A stretch of 64,000 nt of DNA from Odontocerum albicorne. Taxonomy: Eukaryota > Arthropoda > Insecta > Trichoptera > Odontoceridae. Below the pieces are notes generated by a model. That model was not told the DNA's origin. It was given only the letters and a program-made list of their open reading frames with translations, and did no database searches. The number at the start of each line of letters is the position of its first letter. The first letter of the stretch is position 1. Below are positions 10,339-21,004 of the stretch, piece after piece. Location of the stretch: the NCBI GenBank assembly GCA_949825065.1, contig OX463849.1, positions 1,240,001 to 1,304,000 of the forward strand, given 5' to 3'. The translations under genes were made by a program, and so were the position numbers.

Positions 10339-10970
10339 GTTTATTTTTTCAATAAATAAAAAACCAAACGATGTGACACTCACAGAAGTCGTGTATAGAG
10401 TTCCGGAATTCCTTTATACTTCGATATTGCAAGGCAGCATTTTCCAGATCAGTACAGAAACGGAAGGTTCACCTTGAGCTGGATCGAGTGGAGATTGGTT
10501 GATTTTGCGTGCTCTGGTTCCAGGAATAATATTGTGTTTGCAGAAGGGGAAGCTGGGTGGGAATCCAATATCTGGCCCGACACCTTCGGGGGCCATGCTC
10601 CCTCCTCCGAGGGGCGCGGGGTGGCACTGACGCAGGGGTGACATTCTCCGATACACTTTTTCTTACTTAAGAAAATTAAGTAAAATATTTATCACCTTTG
10701 GCCGCTATCCAGGGGCGTAACTACTAGGGGCTGTTTAATAAAAAAAATCTCATTAGATTCATCCTAATTCAGTAGTTTGTTGTAATAATCTAAATATCTA
10801 CCCAAACATCAGAAACAGCACTACATGTGCTTTTCAATAAACAGCATTTGTTTAAAGCGACGATAATAAAACTGTCAAACATGTTAAAATCGCGTGTCTG
10901 AGGATCTGCGTCTTTTATTGGAAAAATTTCTATGTTTTCAGGTAAAACTATTAGGAAGTACTTGTAAAAA
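10339..10970. other. Spacer with possible hAT end
   Basis: 10430-10640 is GC-richer without a recognisable protein. At 10711 the sequence CAGGGGCGTAACTACTAGGG resembles a hAT-type terminus, but I found no partner end. The right part (10870-10970) leads into the 30-bp repeat and resembles the flank of the 26-bp repeat at 13.4 kb. Confidence 0.4.
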
Positions 10971-11150
10971 TTACAGCAGCCACCATACTCACAATGTCTT
11001 TTACATCAGCCACCATACTCACAATATCTTTTACAGCAGCCACCATACTCACAATATATTTTACAGCAGCCACCGTACTCACAATATCTTTTACAGCAGC
11101 CACCATACTCACAATATCTTTTACAGCAGCCACCATACTCACAATATCGT
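10971..11150. repeat. 30-bp minisatellite, 6 copies
   Basis: Unit: TTACAGCAGCCACCATACTC + ACAATATCTT. Six nearly identical copies. The downstream flank (11151-11250) is clearly similar to the flank downstream of the 26-bp array at 13402-13900, so both arrays lie in copies of one dispersed element. Confidence 0.95.
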
Positions 11151-11255
11151 TTTCTGTTTAATTTTTGATAAATTCTTGACAAATGATTTTATTTTTTATA
11201 TAAAATCTTACTACTATACAGCGATTTCTTCCAATCAATCAACTCATCTCGGACA

Positions 11256-11859
11256 CAAACCTTTCCCTTCCTGTACTAAAAAAATTCGCGCGTTCCGGTG
11301 CTGTGTATTCAATACATATGTAAAAATGAGCTATTTAAAATCGAAAAAATGAGAATATTCATAGCCAATCGTTTAAATTAATTAAATTTGACGTCAAAAG
11401 TGATAATAATTGAAATTTAATTGTTGAAAACATGAAAAAAATATCAGTCCACGTTCACAAAACGGGCGAAGCGACCATTTCAAATGGATGGCCGAAAGCT
11501 ACTGAGGCGAGCGAAGTGAGATTCTATTTCTTGCGTTCCCATATACCGAAGTAGAGTGAGAGTGAGACGTGAATAGCGTCACTTTCTCATACATACCGTT
11601 TTTTTTAGAATGAAATACCTACGTCACACACTGGCACACGTTTGATTGTATTGGTGAATTTATTCCCGATTTGCACAAAATATCTCTGATGTGGCCGATA
11701 AGTGCTAATTATTATAAATATTATTTTTTCATTCAATGCGTAAATGTATTACAGAGGAATACCTAGAATCTGAAGCCAGTATTTATTATACTTATAGAGA
11801 TAATAAAGTTTTTAGAAGCAATGTCTACTAGTTACACATCACAGGGAAGGAAGGGTTAA
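11256..11859. mobile_element. TTAA-type (piggyBac-like) MITE, copy 2
   Basis: The right end is ACAGGGAAGGAAGG then TTAA (11856-11859). The left end is CCTTTCCCTTCCTG with a degenerate target (CAAA for TTAA). Internal sequence matches 29721-30349 throughout and 1-138 in part. Non-coding. TTAA duplications point to a piggyBac-superfamily transposase supplied elsewhere. Confidence 0.8.
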
Positions 11860-11864
11860 ACTTT

Positions 11865-12150
11865 ATAGATGTTATACAACTCATCATTGTATCTTATTCT
11901 CCAAGTTTCGCCATCGTTCACGGGCCCCAGGATTTTACGTAACACTCCTCTCAAATGTGTCCAGCATCTCTGCGGATCTTGCTGTCATCGTCCACTCTTC
12001 GCACCCGTATGTCACTACTGTGCTAATTATGGTCTTGTATATCATAGGGGGATTTTTGTTTTCTGTGGACACTTCTTGATTTAAACACTGGAAGAAGAGA
12101 GAAGAATGTTTTGTTTCCTGTCGCAATCCTCCGTTTGATCTCTATGTGTT
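11865..12150 (-). pseudogene. LINE RT fragment, downstream half
   Basis: The minus strand reads EIKRRIATGNKTFFSL, a shift, then YKTIISTVVTYGCEEWTMTA, MLDTFERSV, another shift, and RKILGPVNDGETWRIRYNDE. This is the RT C-terminal region seen in many insect LINEs (KRRI-x(2)-GN ... TYG-x-E-W-T ... FER-x-LRKI-x-GP). It joins with 12545-12735; the two halves are separated by an unrelated repeat. Confidence 0.85.
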
Positions 12151-12164
12151 TTTAGAGATCGGTC

Positions 12165-12544
12165 GTTAAAGGAAGAGATGACGATGATTTGTTGATAAAT
12201 AATAAAACTCGTTAAATCGCAATGCGGAAAGAGAGAGTGTAATTTTATTAGTAACGTAGGTATTTATATCTTTTTAGAATGTGCGCAAGAATGCGCTCGC
12301 GATATGGCTGCGTCTCGTTTCTGTAAATGCAAAAACGATTAATTGTTGTATGTAGGTAACAATCTATTTACGGAACCGCCGAGACAGCGTGGTGCGTTCT
12401 CTCTCTAGTATGGAGTGCGGTCCGCTCGGCTATGGGATGAATGTCCGGCGGGTGACCTTCGGACTTGTTTACTTAGATTTATCGAGGAATCCGAAGGTCA
12501 TTTCATCGGTCATTGACCGTATGTATGAATGCCCACAGTATTCG
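12165..12544. mobile_element. Unclassified dispersed repeat, copy 1
   Basis: Interrupts LINE ORF2 between its NEE and EIKRR segments, so it arrived as an insertion. It is homologous to 31572-32032. Shared blocks include GTAGGTATTTATA followed by a GCGC-rich stretch, GCGTTCTCT(C/T)TCTA, and ATCCGAAGGTC near the right end. It has no coding capacity. A solo LTR or MITE is possible; no clean target duplication was seen. Confidence 0.65.
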
Positions 12545-12735
12545 AGTGGGCGACCGCCACCTGTTCTTCATTTCCCTTAGTTATGGTGGATCCCAGGTAG
12601 GTAAAGTCATCAACTACCTCCAAGTTATATCTTTCTTTAAACTGAATGCTGTGTTGAGGGTGATTGCCTGGGCTTCTAGATTGTTTCATCGTTTTGCCTT
12701 CATTTATTTCCAATCCTATCTCTTTGGTCATGACA
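12545..12735 (-). pseudogene. LINE RT fragment, upstream half
   Basis: Encodes KEIGLEINEGKTMKQSRSPG followed by NLEVVDDFTYLGSTITKGNE. This matches the RT segment after the YADD motif (GL-x-IN-x-KT-K ... F-x-YLGS-x-I). It continues on the other side of the repeat at 12165-12544. Confidence 0.85.
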
Positions 12736-13319
12736 CTTTAGAACCAATAAATATTGAGCTCAAAAGTCAAATACCACGAAAGACACTTGCCCCAAAATGG
12801 GTTGCACAAGACACACATACGGAAACTGAACTTTAATTATGAAACTATAAAATAGATGAGACAAGTACTCGACAATCAACAGCATGATGTTGCAAATAGC
12901 ATGGACAGGTCATAGAAGCAGATCTCAGTTGATACGGTCAATATATCATGATATAACCCCACAACAAGGAAGAAAGCCACTTCGCAGATTAAAATAAAGG
13001 TTTCTATATAATGTGCAATCGGGTCTTGAGAGGCTCGGGGTGGAGGGAGACGGGAAGAAGACGGTGGGTGACAGATCGGGTCAGAGAAAAATCGTCCGAG
13101 AGGTTATTAAAGCTATACGAGTGTCGAATGACAATTTGAGGTAAGGTTGGTTAGTTGTATATTTTTTTCATTAAAATCTAAAACGGGATCTACGAGTATT
13201 TCAAACTATTAGAAAACTTTGAATAAAAAAACGTTAAGTATGAAATTTCTTTCCGAATATTCGACGATTCACTAAAAATGTTCCTTTGTTTACCTAATTT
13301 ATCGTAAAAAATTCTCAAG
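12736..13319. other. Unassigned spacer
   Basis: Mostly AT-rich with one purine-rich GC patch near 13020-13090. No recognisable feature. TACGAGTA occurs at 13191. Confidence 0.4.
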
Positions 13320-13401
13320 CAGTGATTTCAAACTGGTGATCTGCGGACTGTAATGTGTCGATCTCGATTTACGTTTTTCTATTAAGACTACTGACCTGTA
13401 A

Positions 13402-13900
13402 AAACTATAACATACGTTATCCTCATAAAACTACAACAAACACTATCCTCATAAAACTACAACATACACTATCTCCGTAAAACTACAACGGACACTATCC
13501 TCATAAAACTACAACAGACACTATCCTCATAAAACTACAACATACACTATCTCCGTAAAACTACAACGGACACTATCCTCATAAAACTACAACAGACACT
13601 ATCCTCATAAAACTACAACAGACACTATCCTCATAAAACTACAATGGACACTATCCTCATAAAACTACAATGGACACTATCCTCATAAAACTACCACAGA
13701 CACTATCCTCATAAAACTACAACAGACACCATCCTCACAAAACTACAACAGACACCAACCTCACAAAACTACAACATACACCATCCTCACAAAACTACAA
13801 CACACACCATCCTCACAAAACTACAACAGACACCATCCTCACAAAACTACAACAGACACCATCCTCACAAAATTACAACAGACACTATCCTCACAAAAAC
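13402..13900. repeat. 26-bp minisatellite, ~19 copies
   Basis: Unit: AAAACTACAACAGACACTAT + CCTCAT. Left copies have CATAAAAC, right copies CACAAAAC with ACACCATC, so the array has two homogenised halves. The unit resembles the 30-bp unit at 10971-11150 (ACAACAGACAC versus ACAGCAGCCACC). Confidence 0.95.
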
Positions 13901-14184
13901 TTTTTTGTTTAATCTTTAATAAGTTCTTGATAATTGATTATATTTTTCATATAAAATCTTATTGCTTTACAGCAATTTCTCTCAACTTATCAACTACTCA
14001 TCTTGGATATAGTTTGAAGTGTTTTAATCCATAACAGATTTTGCAAAAAATACTCGTTCAGGTTTAAGTACAACAAAAAAACTAATCTCTATAAATGATG
14101 GTGCAACAAATTTAGTTATTTAGTTATAAGCACGAGTAGTGTAGATTTGAATTATTTCTAAGAAATTATATTGTATATTAAAAA

Positions 14185-14465
14185 ATAAGATGGATTGGGC
14201 ACATGGAACGAATGAATGAAGACATACTAACAAAATAAATATACAGTGTAAATGTGAAGAGATGGCGTGGTAGACAAAGATGAAAGAAAGTTGAATCAAG
14301 TGTACGATATTTTGAAAGAACGAAATGCAAGTCAGATGAATCGTAGGAGCTGTATGAGAAGGTGTATGGATGTAGAAGAGGCGAAAAATGTGTGTCGTCT
14401 GGATAGGAAAGTCTGCTACTCTCTCTTTTCTACCTACCCTGATAGGGAGACGACGGTTGGTATGT
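14185..14465 (+). pseudogene. LINE ORF2 C-terminal fragment, family A
   Basis: Encodes, with frameshifts, KMDWAHGTNE (from an RWFGHVERMNE block), RWRGRQR, VYDILKERNASQMNRRSCMR and RCMDVEEAKNVC. Family A has at least ten fragments in this window and ends in a YP-x(4)-E-type tail. It is nested in the hAT-like element. Confidence 0.75.
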
Positions 14466-14629
14466 AATTATTATATATCTATAATAATTATGGAAAAAGT
14501 ACTGTTGGTCCCTGGAACATTTTTTTAATGGAAACCTTGCGTTTTTTTTTTGTAACTTTGGGGGGGCCGTAATATGAAAAAGTTCGGGAAGCACTGTTCT
14601 ATACCACTGTTTTTAGACTTCTCTTTCTA

Positions 14630-14661
14630 CCTTTCTTTCTTTCTCTCTCTCTCTCTCTCTC
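14630..14661. repeat. (CT)n microsatellite
   Basis: TTTCTTTC grading into about nine CT units. Confidence 0.9.
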
Positions 14662-14689
14662 CAGCTTCTTCTAGAAGTAGGGAGAAACA

Positions 14690-14880
14690 AACTTCCGCCT
14701 TCGCTGCCGCAATGGATCACCAGAAATGAATATATCTCACATTGACCCGCTCACTCCCTCGCTACCAGCTACCCCTCCTGTGTTGGGGCTCGGGGGAGGG
14801 TGCTGACGTCACTGGGGCACGTGACACCCTGGGGCGTGACGTCACGGGCTAATATCCGGGAAACGAGAAATAAATTGACT
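14690..14880. promoter_or_regulatory. GC-rich patch with CRE / E-box / CRE cluster
   Basis: Two perfect cAMP-response elements TGACGTCA lie at 14804-14811 and 14837-14844, with a perfect CACGTG E-box between them at 14818-14823. The surroundings are GC-rich and do not match any repeat in the window. CRE sites bind CREB/ATF bZIP factors and CACGTG binds bHLH factors; that this stretch is an active enhancer or promoter is inference. Confidence 0.45.
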
Positions 14881-15084
14881 TTGTTATATAACGGGTAATA
14901 GAAAATTGGAAATATTTTATGGGATTTCAGGGGAATATATTAGAGCTACGAGATAAGCCCTGTGGAAAAAGGCTGATGAATTTATTACTCAAATATGCCT
15001 CTTTAAGTGTACCATTTAATATGTAAGGTGTTGCCAAAGATTCGACTTATAAATATAGAATTTATTATCCTTTTTCTTCAATAA

Positions 15085-15375
15085 TAATGCAAACATATAT
15101 ATCATCACGACGTGTTCCTTGCGGGGTAGACAGACATATATATCTACAAACTTTTCCATCCAAACATACACCTTTTGCATCCTCTACATTCATACATCTC
15201 ATCTTTCAGAATCTTCAATTATTCATACTCCTCCCTTTATCTTCTTTTACCATTTGTTCTTGCCACGTCTTCCTTGATCTACTTCTTCCACGCACACCTT
15301 ATATCTTAACATATATTGATGAGATTTATCTTTATTCTTCAGTAGCTTTATTCATGCGAGAGTGAATTTGATTGG
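15085..15375 (-). pseudogene. LINE ORF2 C-terminal fragment, family A
   Basis: Reverse-strand counterpart of 61406-61815. The plus strand reads CATCACGACGTGTTCCTTGC then GGGGTAGACAGACA, the complement of the family A 3' end, followed by complements of the NRRLCMM-type and RGRSRW-type blocks. It is heavily frameshifted. Confidence 0.65.
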
Positions 15376-15424
15376 TAAATGTTAGCCACTTCGTTTATTA
15401 TTCAATTGATAGGTTTGTTTATTC

Positions 15425-17990
15425 ATTGTAATATAACAGTAATGTAATGAGAACGGAGCTAAATGTAATATAACAGTAATGTAATGAGAAGGAAGCTAAA
15501 TGTTATATAACAGTAGTGTAATGAGAAGGAAGCTTAATGTAATATAACAGTAATGTAATGAGAAGGAAGCTAAATGTAATATAACAGTAATGTAATGAGA
15601 AGGGAGCTAAATGTAATATAACAGAAATGTAATGAGAAGGAAGATAAATGTAATATAACAGTTATGTAATAAGAAAGGAGATATATCTAATATAACAGTA
15701 ATGTAGTGAGAAGGGAGCTAAATGTAATACAACAGAAATGTAATGAGAAGGGAGCTAAATTAATATAACAGTAATGTAATGAGAATGGAACTAAATGAAT
15801 ATAACAGTAATGTAATGAGAAGGGAGCTAAATGTTATATAACAGTAATGTAATAAGAAAGGAGCTAAATGTAATAAACCAGTAATGTAATGAGAAGGGCT
15901 TTAAATGAATATAACAGTAATGTAATGAGAACGGAGCTAAATGTTATATAACAGTAATGTAATGAGAGGGGAGCTAAATGAATATAACAGTAATGTAATG
16001 AGAAGGGAGCTAAATGAATATAACAGTTATGTAATGAGAAGGGAGCTAAATGAATATAACAGTAATGTAATGAGAAGGGAGCTAAATGTAATATAACAGT
16101 AATGTAATGAGAAGGAAGCTAAATGTAATATAACAGTAATGTAATAAGAAGGGAGCTAAATGAATATAACAGTAATGTAATGAGAAGGGAGCTTAATGTA
16201 ATATAACAGTAATGTAATGAGAAGGGAGCTAAATGAATATAACAGTAATGTAATGAGAAGGGAGCTAAATGTAATATAACAGTAATGTAATGAGAAGGAA
16301 GCTAAATGTAACATAACAGTAAATTAATGAGAAGGGAGCTAAATGAATATAACAGTAATGTAATGAGAAGGGAGCTAAATATAATATAACAGTAATGTAA
16401 TGAGAAGGGAGCTAAATGTAATATAACAGTAGTGTAATGAGAAGGGAGCTAAATATAATAAAACAGTAATGTAATGAGAATGGAGCTAAATGAATATAGC
16501 AGTAATGTAATGAGAAGGGAGCTAAATGTAATATAACAGTAGTGTAATAAGAAGGGAGCTAAATATAATATAACAGTAGTGTAATGAGAAGGAAGCTAAA
16601 TATAACATAACAGTAATGTAATGAGAAGGGAGCTAAATGTAATATAACAGTAGTGTAATGAGAAGGGAGCTAAATATAATAAAACAGTTATGTAATGAGA
16701 ATGGAACTAAATGAATATAACAGTAATGTAATGAGAAGGGAGCTAAATATAATATAACAGTAATGTAATGAGAAGGGATCTAAATGAATATAACAGTAAT
16801 GTAATGAGAAGGGGTCTAAATGAATATAACAGTAATGAAATGAGAAGGGGTCTAAATGAATATAAAAGTAATGTAATGAGAAGGGAGCTAAATGTAATAT
16901 AACAGTAATGTAATGAGAAGGAAGCTAAATGTAATATAACAGTAATGTAATGAGAGGGGAGCTAAATGAATATAACAGTAATGTAATGAGAAGGGAGCTA
17001 AATGAATATAACAGTAATGTAATGAGAAGGGAGCTAAATGAATATAACAGTAATGTAATGAGAAGGGAGCTAAATGTAATATAACAGTAATGTAATGAGA
17101 AGGAAGTTAAATGTAACATAACAGTAATGTAATGAGAGGGGAGCTAAATGAATATAACAGTAATGTAATGAGAACGGAGCTAAATGTAATATAACAGTAA
17201 TGTAATGAGAAAGGATCTAAATGAATATAGCAGTAATGTAATGAGAAGGGAGCTAAATGAATATAACAGTAATGTAATGAGAAGGGAGCTAAATGAATAT
17301 AACAGTAATGTAATGAGAAGGGAGCTAAATGAATATAACAGTAATGTAATGAGAAGGGAGCTAAATGAATATAACAGTAATGTAATGAGAAGGGAGCTAA
17401 ATGTAATATAACAGTAATGTAATGAGAAGGAAGCTAAATGTAACATAACAGTAAATTAATGAGAAGGGAGCTAAATGTAATATAACAGTAATGTAATGAG
17501 AAGGGAGCTAAATGAATATAACAGTAATGTAATGAGAAGGGAGCTAAATGTAATATAACAGTAATGTAATGAGAAGGAAGCTAAATGTAACATAACAGTA
17601 AATTAATGAGAATGGAGCTAAATGTAATATAACAGTAATGTAACGAGAAGGGAGCTAAATTAATATAACAGTAATGTAATGAGAAGGGAGCTAAATATAA
17701 TATAACAGTAATGTAATGAGAAGGGAGCTAAATGAATATAACAGTAATGTAATGAGAAGGGACCTAAATGAATATAACAGTAATGTAATGAGAAGGGATC
17801 TAAATGAATATAACAGTAATGTAATGAGAAGGGATCTAAATGAATATAACAGTAATGTAATGAGAAGGAAGCTAAATGTAATATAACAGTTATATAATAA
17901 GAAGGGAGATATATGTAATATAACAGTAATGTAATGAGAAGAACGCTAAATATAATATAACAGTAAATTAATGAGAAGGGAGCTAAATGT
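15425..17990. repeat. 36/37-bp minisatellite, ~70 copies, 2.5 kb
   Basis: Unit: TAACAGTAATGTAATGAGAA + GGGAGCTAAATG(T)AATA. Two length classes (ATGAATATAAC, 36 bp; ATGTAATATAAC or ATGTTATATAAC, 37 bp) are intermingled, with blocks of several units repeated. Local runs of 36-bp units give open frames on both strands (NEYNSNVMRREL), which are artefacts. This is the longest minisatellite in the window. Confidence 0.97.
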
Positions 17991-18496
17991 ATATTGGTAG
18001 AATTTCATTGAAAATTGATAAATTTGCTTTACGTTTATAATATAAGATCATGCACTCATTCACACACACTTGCACGCATTCACAAACACACACTCGTACA
18101 TCCAAAAAAAGGTGTAAAAATATATTTCTCCACGCTTGAAATATGACCGGACAACGCACATACTCGTAATAGCCTACCCGAGATGCTTTAATATTCTACT
18201 TGCACAGATTCATTTGTTTGGCGTTCCGTTCATAGAACACCAAACACTCATTTACAATACCTCATATGGAAAGTCTATCCTAAATAATAATTATAAAAAG
18301 ACAATTTATGTAGCACCGATTAGAGAGCTCTCCTCAAAGGCGCTCTAACTTAGAATTCGAACCCACTTTTATTGACATACTTAAAATATTATATTATATA
18401 ATATGTATCGGAGAAAACTCTCCTAAAGGGCGAGCCACTTTTTATAATAAAAATATGAAAGTTCACAATAGTATTTTGGGGCAAACTTTGATGCAT
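17991..18496. other. Unassigned spacer
   Basis: Contains CACACA-rich sequence near 18060-18090 and a TACTCGTA at 18161. The phrase TCTCCT(C/A)AA(A)GGCG occurs twice (18331 and 18420). No gene. Confidence 0.4.
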
Positions 18497-18640
18497 GTGA
18501 GTGAAACGTGAACTTGAAAAAAGATTGAGAGGAACCAAATAAATGCTATAGAAATGCGTGCATCGTGAAGTAGATTATATGGAGTGATAATGTATGATGG
18601 AATACGGAATGAAATGATTAGGGATAAATGTGAATTCATT
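18497..18640 (+). pseudogene. LINE ORF2 fragment, family A (mid part)
   Basis: Frames combine to SETWTWKKIERNQINAIEMR followed by YGVIMYDGIRNEMIRDKCEF, the block preceding RWFGHVERM in family A. It is cut off by the hAT MITE pair at 18679. Confidence 0.7.
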
Positions 18641-18678
18641 CTTTATCATTTCGTTCCGTATTCTTTCATACATAGATG

Positions 18679-18905
18679 CAGTGCTTTAAAAAAAAGGTGC
18701 CGGAGCTCACTTTTTGTCATATTTTTGTATACGGTAAAAAAGGCGGTGGAGCGCCGCTCCACTGCGCTCCACTGCACTCCACCACAAAAACACTGACAGT
18801 GATTTTTTATGAAAAAAAAGGTGCCGGAAATCACTTTTTGCCAAGCTTTTTGTATACCGTAAAAAAGGTGGTGGAGCGCCGCTCCACCGCAAAAAAAAAG
18901 CACTG
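18679..18905. mobile_element. Tandem pair of hAT-like MITEs
   Basis: Two head-to-tail copies, 18679-18795 and 18797-18905. Each begins CAGTG and ends CACTG, and they are separated by one A. Both contain GGTGCCGGA, a TTTTGTATAC(G/C)GTAAAAAAGG block and the palindromic GGTGGAGCGCCGCTCCAC. Each is about 110 bp, short enough to be a MITE. No clear 8-bp duplication flanks the pair. Confidence 0.75.
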
Positions 18906-18954
18906 TATAAGTATAAATTTATGATAGAATATATCTTTCTTAACACATCTTTAT

Positions 18955-19345
18955 TTTTATTTTATTTATTATTACACAAGACAAGAAATATACATAATTT
19001 GCGAAAAAATAACAGGTCATTTAATTTGGACATACATTATTTTAATGGATCTGGGTTTGTCGCCTTTCATTTGTCGTATCTCCAATAAACAAGGCTTTTG
19101 CCTGTATCTCACTGAGGGTATTTAGCATGAAAAAATTAATCGATACTTCTTTCCGATTTTTTATTACACAAAAACAAAACCCCGTTGCACGTTCTTATCA
19201 ACCTGACAAACAGAGACACTCAATTACAACTGGAAACATCATGCGGAATCAAACTCTTCACACATCATCACTCCAGAAAGACCAAACCTGTTCATCCCAC
19301 AATATACCGCACACAATCATAAGAATAAAAACAAAAACAAAAGTA
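18955..19345 (-). mobile_element. Retroelement 3' UTR copy b
   Basis: Reverse complement of the sequences at 1690-2012 and 61855-62225, with the A-rich tail at the left end. A 25-bp segment (GTTCATCCCA-ATATACCGCA) recurs about 85 bp further on near 19380, so the copy is partly duplicated at its truncated side. Confidence 0.7.
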
Positions 19346-19429
19346 AAATAAAAAATGAAACAAAAATAAAACCAAAAATGTTCATCCCATAATATACCGC
19401 AAAGTCTTAAATATTAAGACTGATGTGTT

Positions 19430-19615
19430 AAACAAGATGAAGCAGAGCATGCTGAGGTGGTTTGCGCATGCGAAACGTATAAATGAAGAAATATGTATTA
19501 AGAAAACTGATACTCGTATTTAGTGCAAATGTGATTGGAAGACATACGAGAGAAAGACAAAGAACGTATGGTTAAATGAAGTGAAATATATTGTGAAAAA
19601 AGAAAACATATTCTG
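19430..19615 (+). pseudogene. LINE ORF2 fragment, family A
   Basis: Reads KMKQSMLRWFAHAKRINEEI followed by a degraded RGRPRWLNEVKYIVKK block. An 8-mer TACTCGTA interrupts the alignment with other family A copies at 19511. Confidence 0.65.
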
Positions 19616-19677
19616 AAAGAAGGAAAAGCCACAGCAATCGTTGAAATCGAAACACTTGAACCACTATTGACTTTTTA

Positions 19678-20226
19678 AAGGGTCTTTCAAATTGAGCGGT
19701 TTTTAAAATTCTTAGATAAAACACAGATGGCGTCACGAACTTGCCTGGGGCTTGTGACATTTGAGAAGTGTAATTTATGACATTTATAAAAATGGAGTCG
19801 TATTCAATACAACAACGCGTTCAAATTGTTGAATTATTTTATGTATTGTAATCTCCGGTGATGTTAATTGACCACCAAGATTATGTGATCTGACACCGTT
19901 GGACTATTTTCTCTGGAATTATTGAAAACCCAGGTGTATAAGAATGACTCTCAATCAATACCTGAGCTGAAGGACGAAATTATTCGCGTTATTGATGAGT
20001 TAGAACCGCAATTATGCCAAAATGTCATCGAAAATGTTGACAAAAGAGTGGACATCTGTGGAGCTGCAAGAGGTGGACATTTGGTGGATATTGTTTTTGT
20101 GTTTAAATATCATACATTATTCTTCAATGACTAATAAAAATATTTTTGAAATCAAAGCAAATTGTGTGTTTTATTCAAGAATTAAAAAAAAATTAATTAA
20201 AAAACCGCTCAATTTGAAAGACCCTT
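19678..20226 (+). mobile_element. Internally deleted Tc1/mariner-type element
   Basis: The TIR AAGGGTCTTTCAAATTGAGC (first 20 bases) is repeated inverted at 20207-20226, with TA at 19676-19677 and 20227-20228. At 549 bp most of the transposase is lost. The N-terminus (from 19793) and C-terminus remain. Confidence 0.9.
19793..20130 (+). pseudogene. Tc1/mariner transposase, N- and C-termini only
   Basis: Starts MESYSIQQRVQIVELFYV, an N-terminal helix-turn-helix common in insect Tc1-like transposases. It jumps near 19850 to LCDLTPLDYFLWN, the last catalytic block, and ends LKDEIIRVIDELEPQLCQNV, then KRVDICGAARGGHLVDIVF. The first two catalytic residues are missing. Confidence 0.85.
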
Positions 20227-20239
20227 TAGAAGCGGGCTA

Positions 20240-20420
20240 ACATGAAATTATTGATATTTTGAAAGAAGAAAATGTAGAAAGTCTGAGAAATCGTAGGAGT
20301 TGTATGAGAAAGTGTATGGATGTAGAATATGATGAGGTTGTGTGTCGAGATATGAAAGTCTGGCACTCTGTCTTCTTTCGACCCCGACGGGGAGATGACG
20401 TGATGGTATGCGTGTATGTT
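20240..20420 (+). pseudogene. LINE ORF2 tail, family A
   Basis: Encodes EIIDILKEENVESLRNRRSC followed by MRKCMDVEYDEVVC, close to the 14.2-kb copy, and ends at the DGVM-type terminus. It begins immediately after the Tc1-like element. Confidence 0.7.
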
Positions 20421-21004
20421 CTTCTACTAAACTAAATTATTTAACATGACGTGACTATTTCACCAGATTTTCCTTAAGAAATAATTATCGGTTCCCAACA
20501 AATGCAATAACCCATCAATCCATGTTCGAGCTGGCGTGGGCGCCACAATGTAATGTAATACACGGAAGCCATTTCCATTACCGTTACCTGGAGCAGGCAC
20601 GCGACCCACACAGGTCCGATGTGTGAACCGTAGATGTTTTGATTTCGGGGACAAAGTAAAGTGGTGGGTCGTTGCGGTTGCGTGACATTTACTGGTGGCA
20701 AACTTGCTCTGAACCCCATCTCACAGAACAGGGGTGCAAATTCAACGACATTTCTTAAACTTTTACTTATATTCCCGGAGGAGGCATTGTTTATAATTCA
20801 AAACGTGTGTGAGTGTAGAAACTGGTTCAATTAATTCTTTATCTAGTTCAGTATTATAGCAACGTCTTCACTATTTAAGGGTCTCTCCTTTCGTTTTAAA
20901 TAGTTGTGTCTTGATATATAGAAACTGATTCAACAATTTTTTTTTATCTAGTTCAGTGTTATACTAGGGGGCCCTAGATTCAAAGAGAAAACCAATAATT
21001 TGAC
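20421..21004. other. Unassigned spacer
   Basis: A moderately GC-rich 20500-20720 segment has open minus-strand frames without known motifs. From 20800 to 21000 the text ATAGAAACTGATTCAA... recurs once, an old duplication. Confidence 0.35.

Larger units (their letters stand above)
13320..14596. mobile_element. hAT-like non-autonomous element carrying a minisatellite
   Basis: The left end is CAGTGATTTCAAACTGGTGA and the right end, inverted, is CAGTGCTTCCCGAACTTTTT. Both fit hAT TIRs (CAGTG-x-TTC-x(3)-AACT). The 8-bp flanks (TTCTCAAG and TTCTATAC) match at only 5 of 8 positions. It contains the 26-bp array and a nested LINE tail (14185-14465). The boundaries are an inference from the ends. Confidence 0.55.

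Noticed and set aside
10894..11352. SHHTHNIFYS repeat protein
   Set aside because: Consequence of the 30-bp minisatellite plus chance extension.
17180..17446. Leucine/serine-rich frames on both strands of the 36/37-bp array
   Set aside because: Frames are open only where 36-bp units run together and close at every 37-bp unit.
19430..20420. One LINE split by the Tc1-like element at 19678-20226
   Set aside because: The two LINE pieces overlap in the WLNEV/EIIDIL region instead of meeting, and about 60 bp of unrelated sequence lies between the left piece and the Tc1 end.
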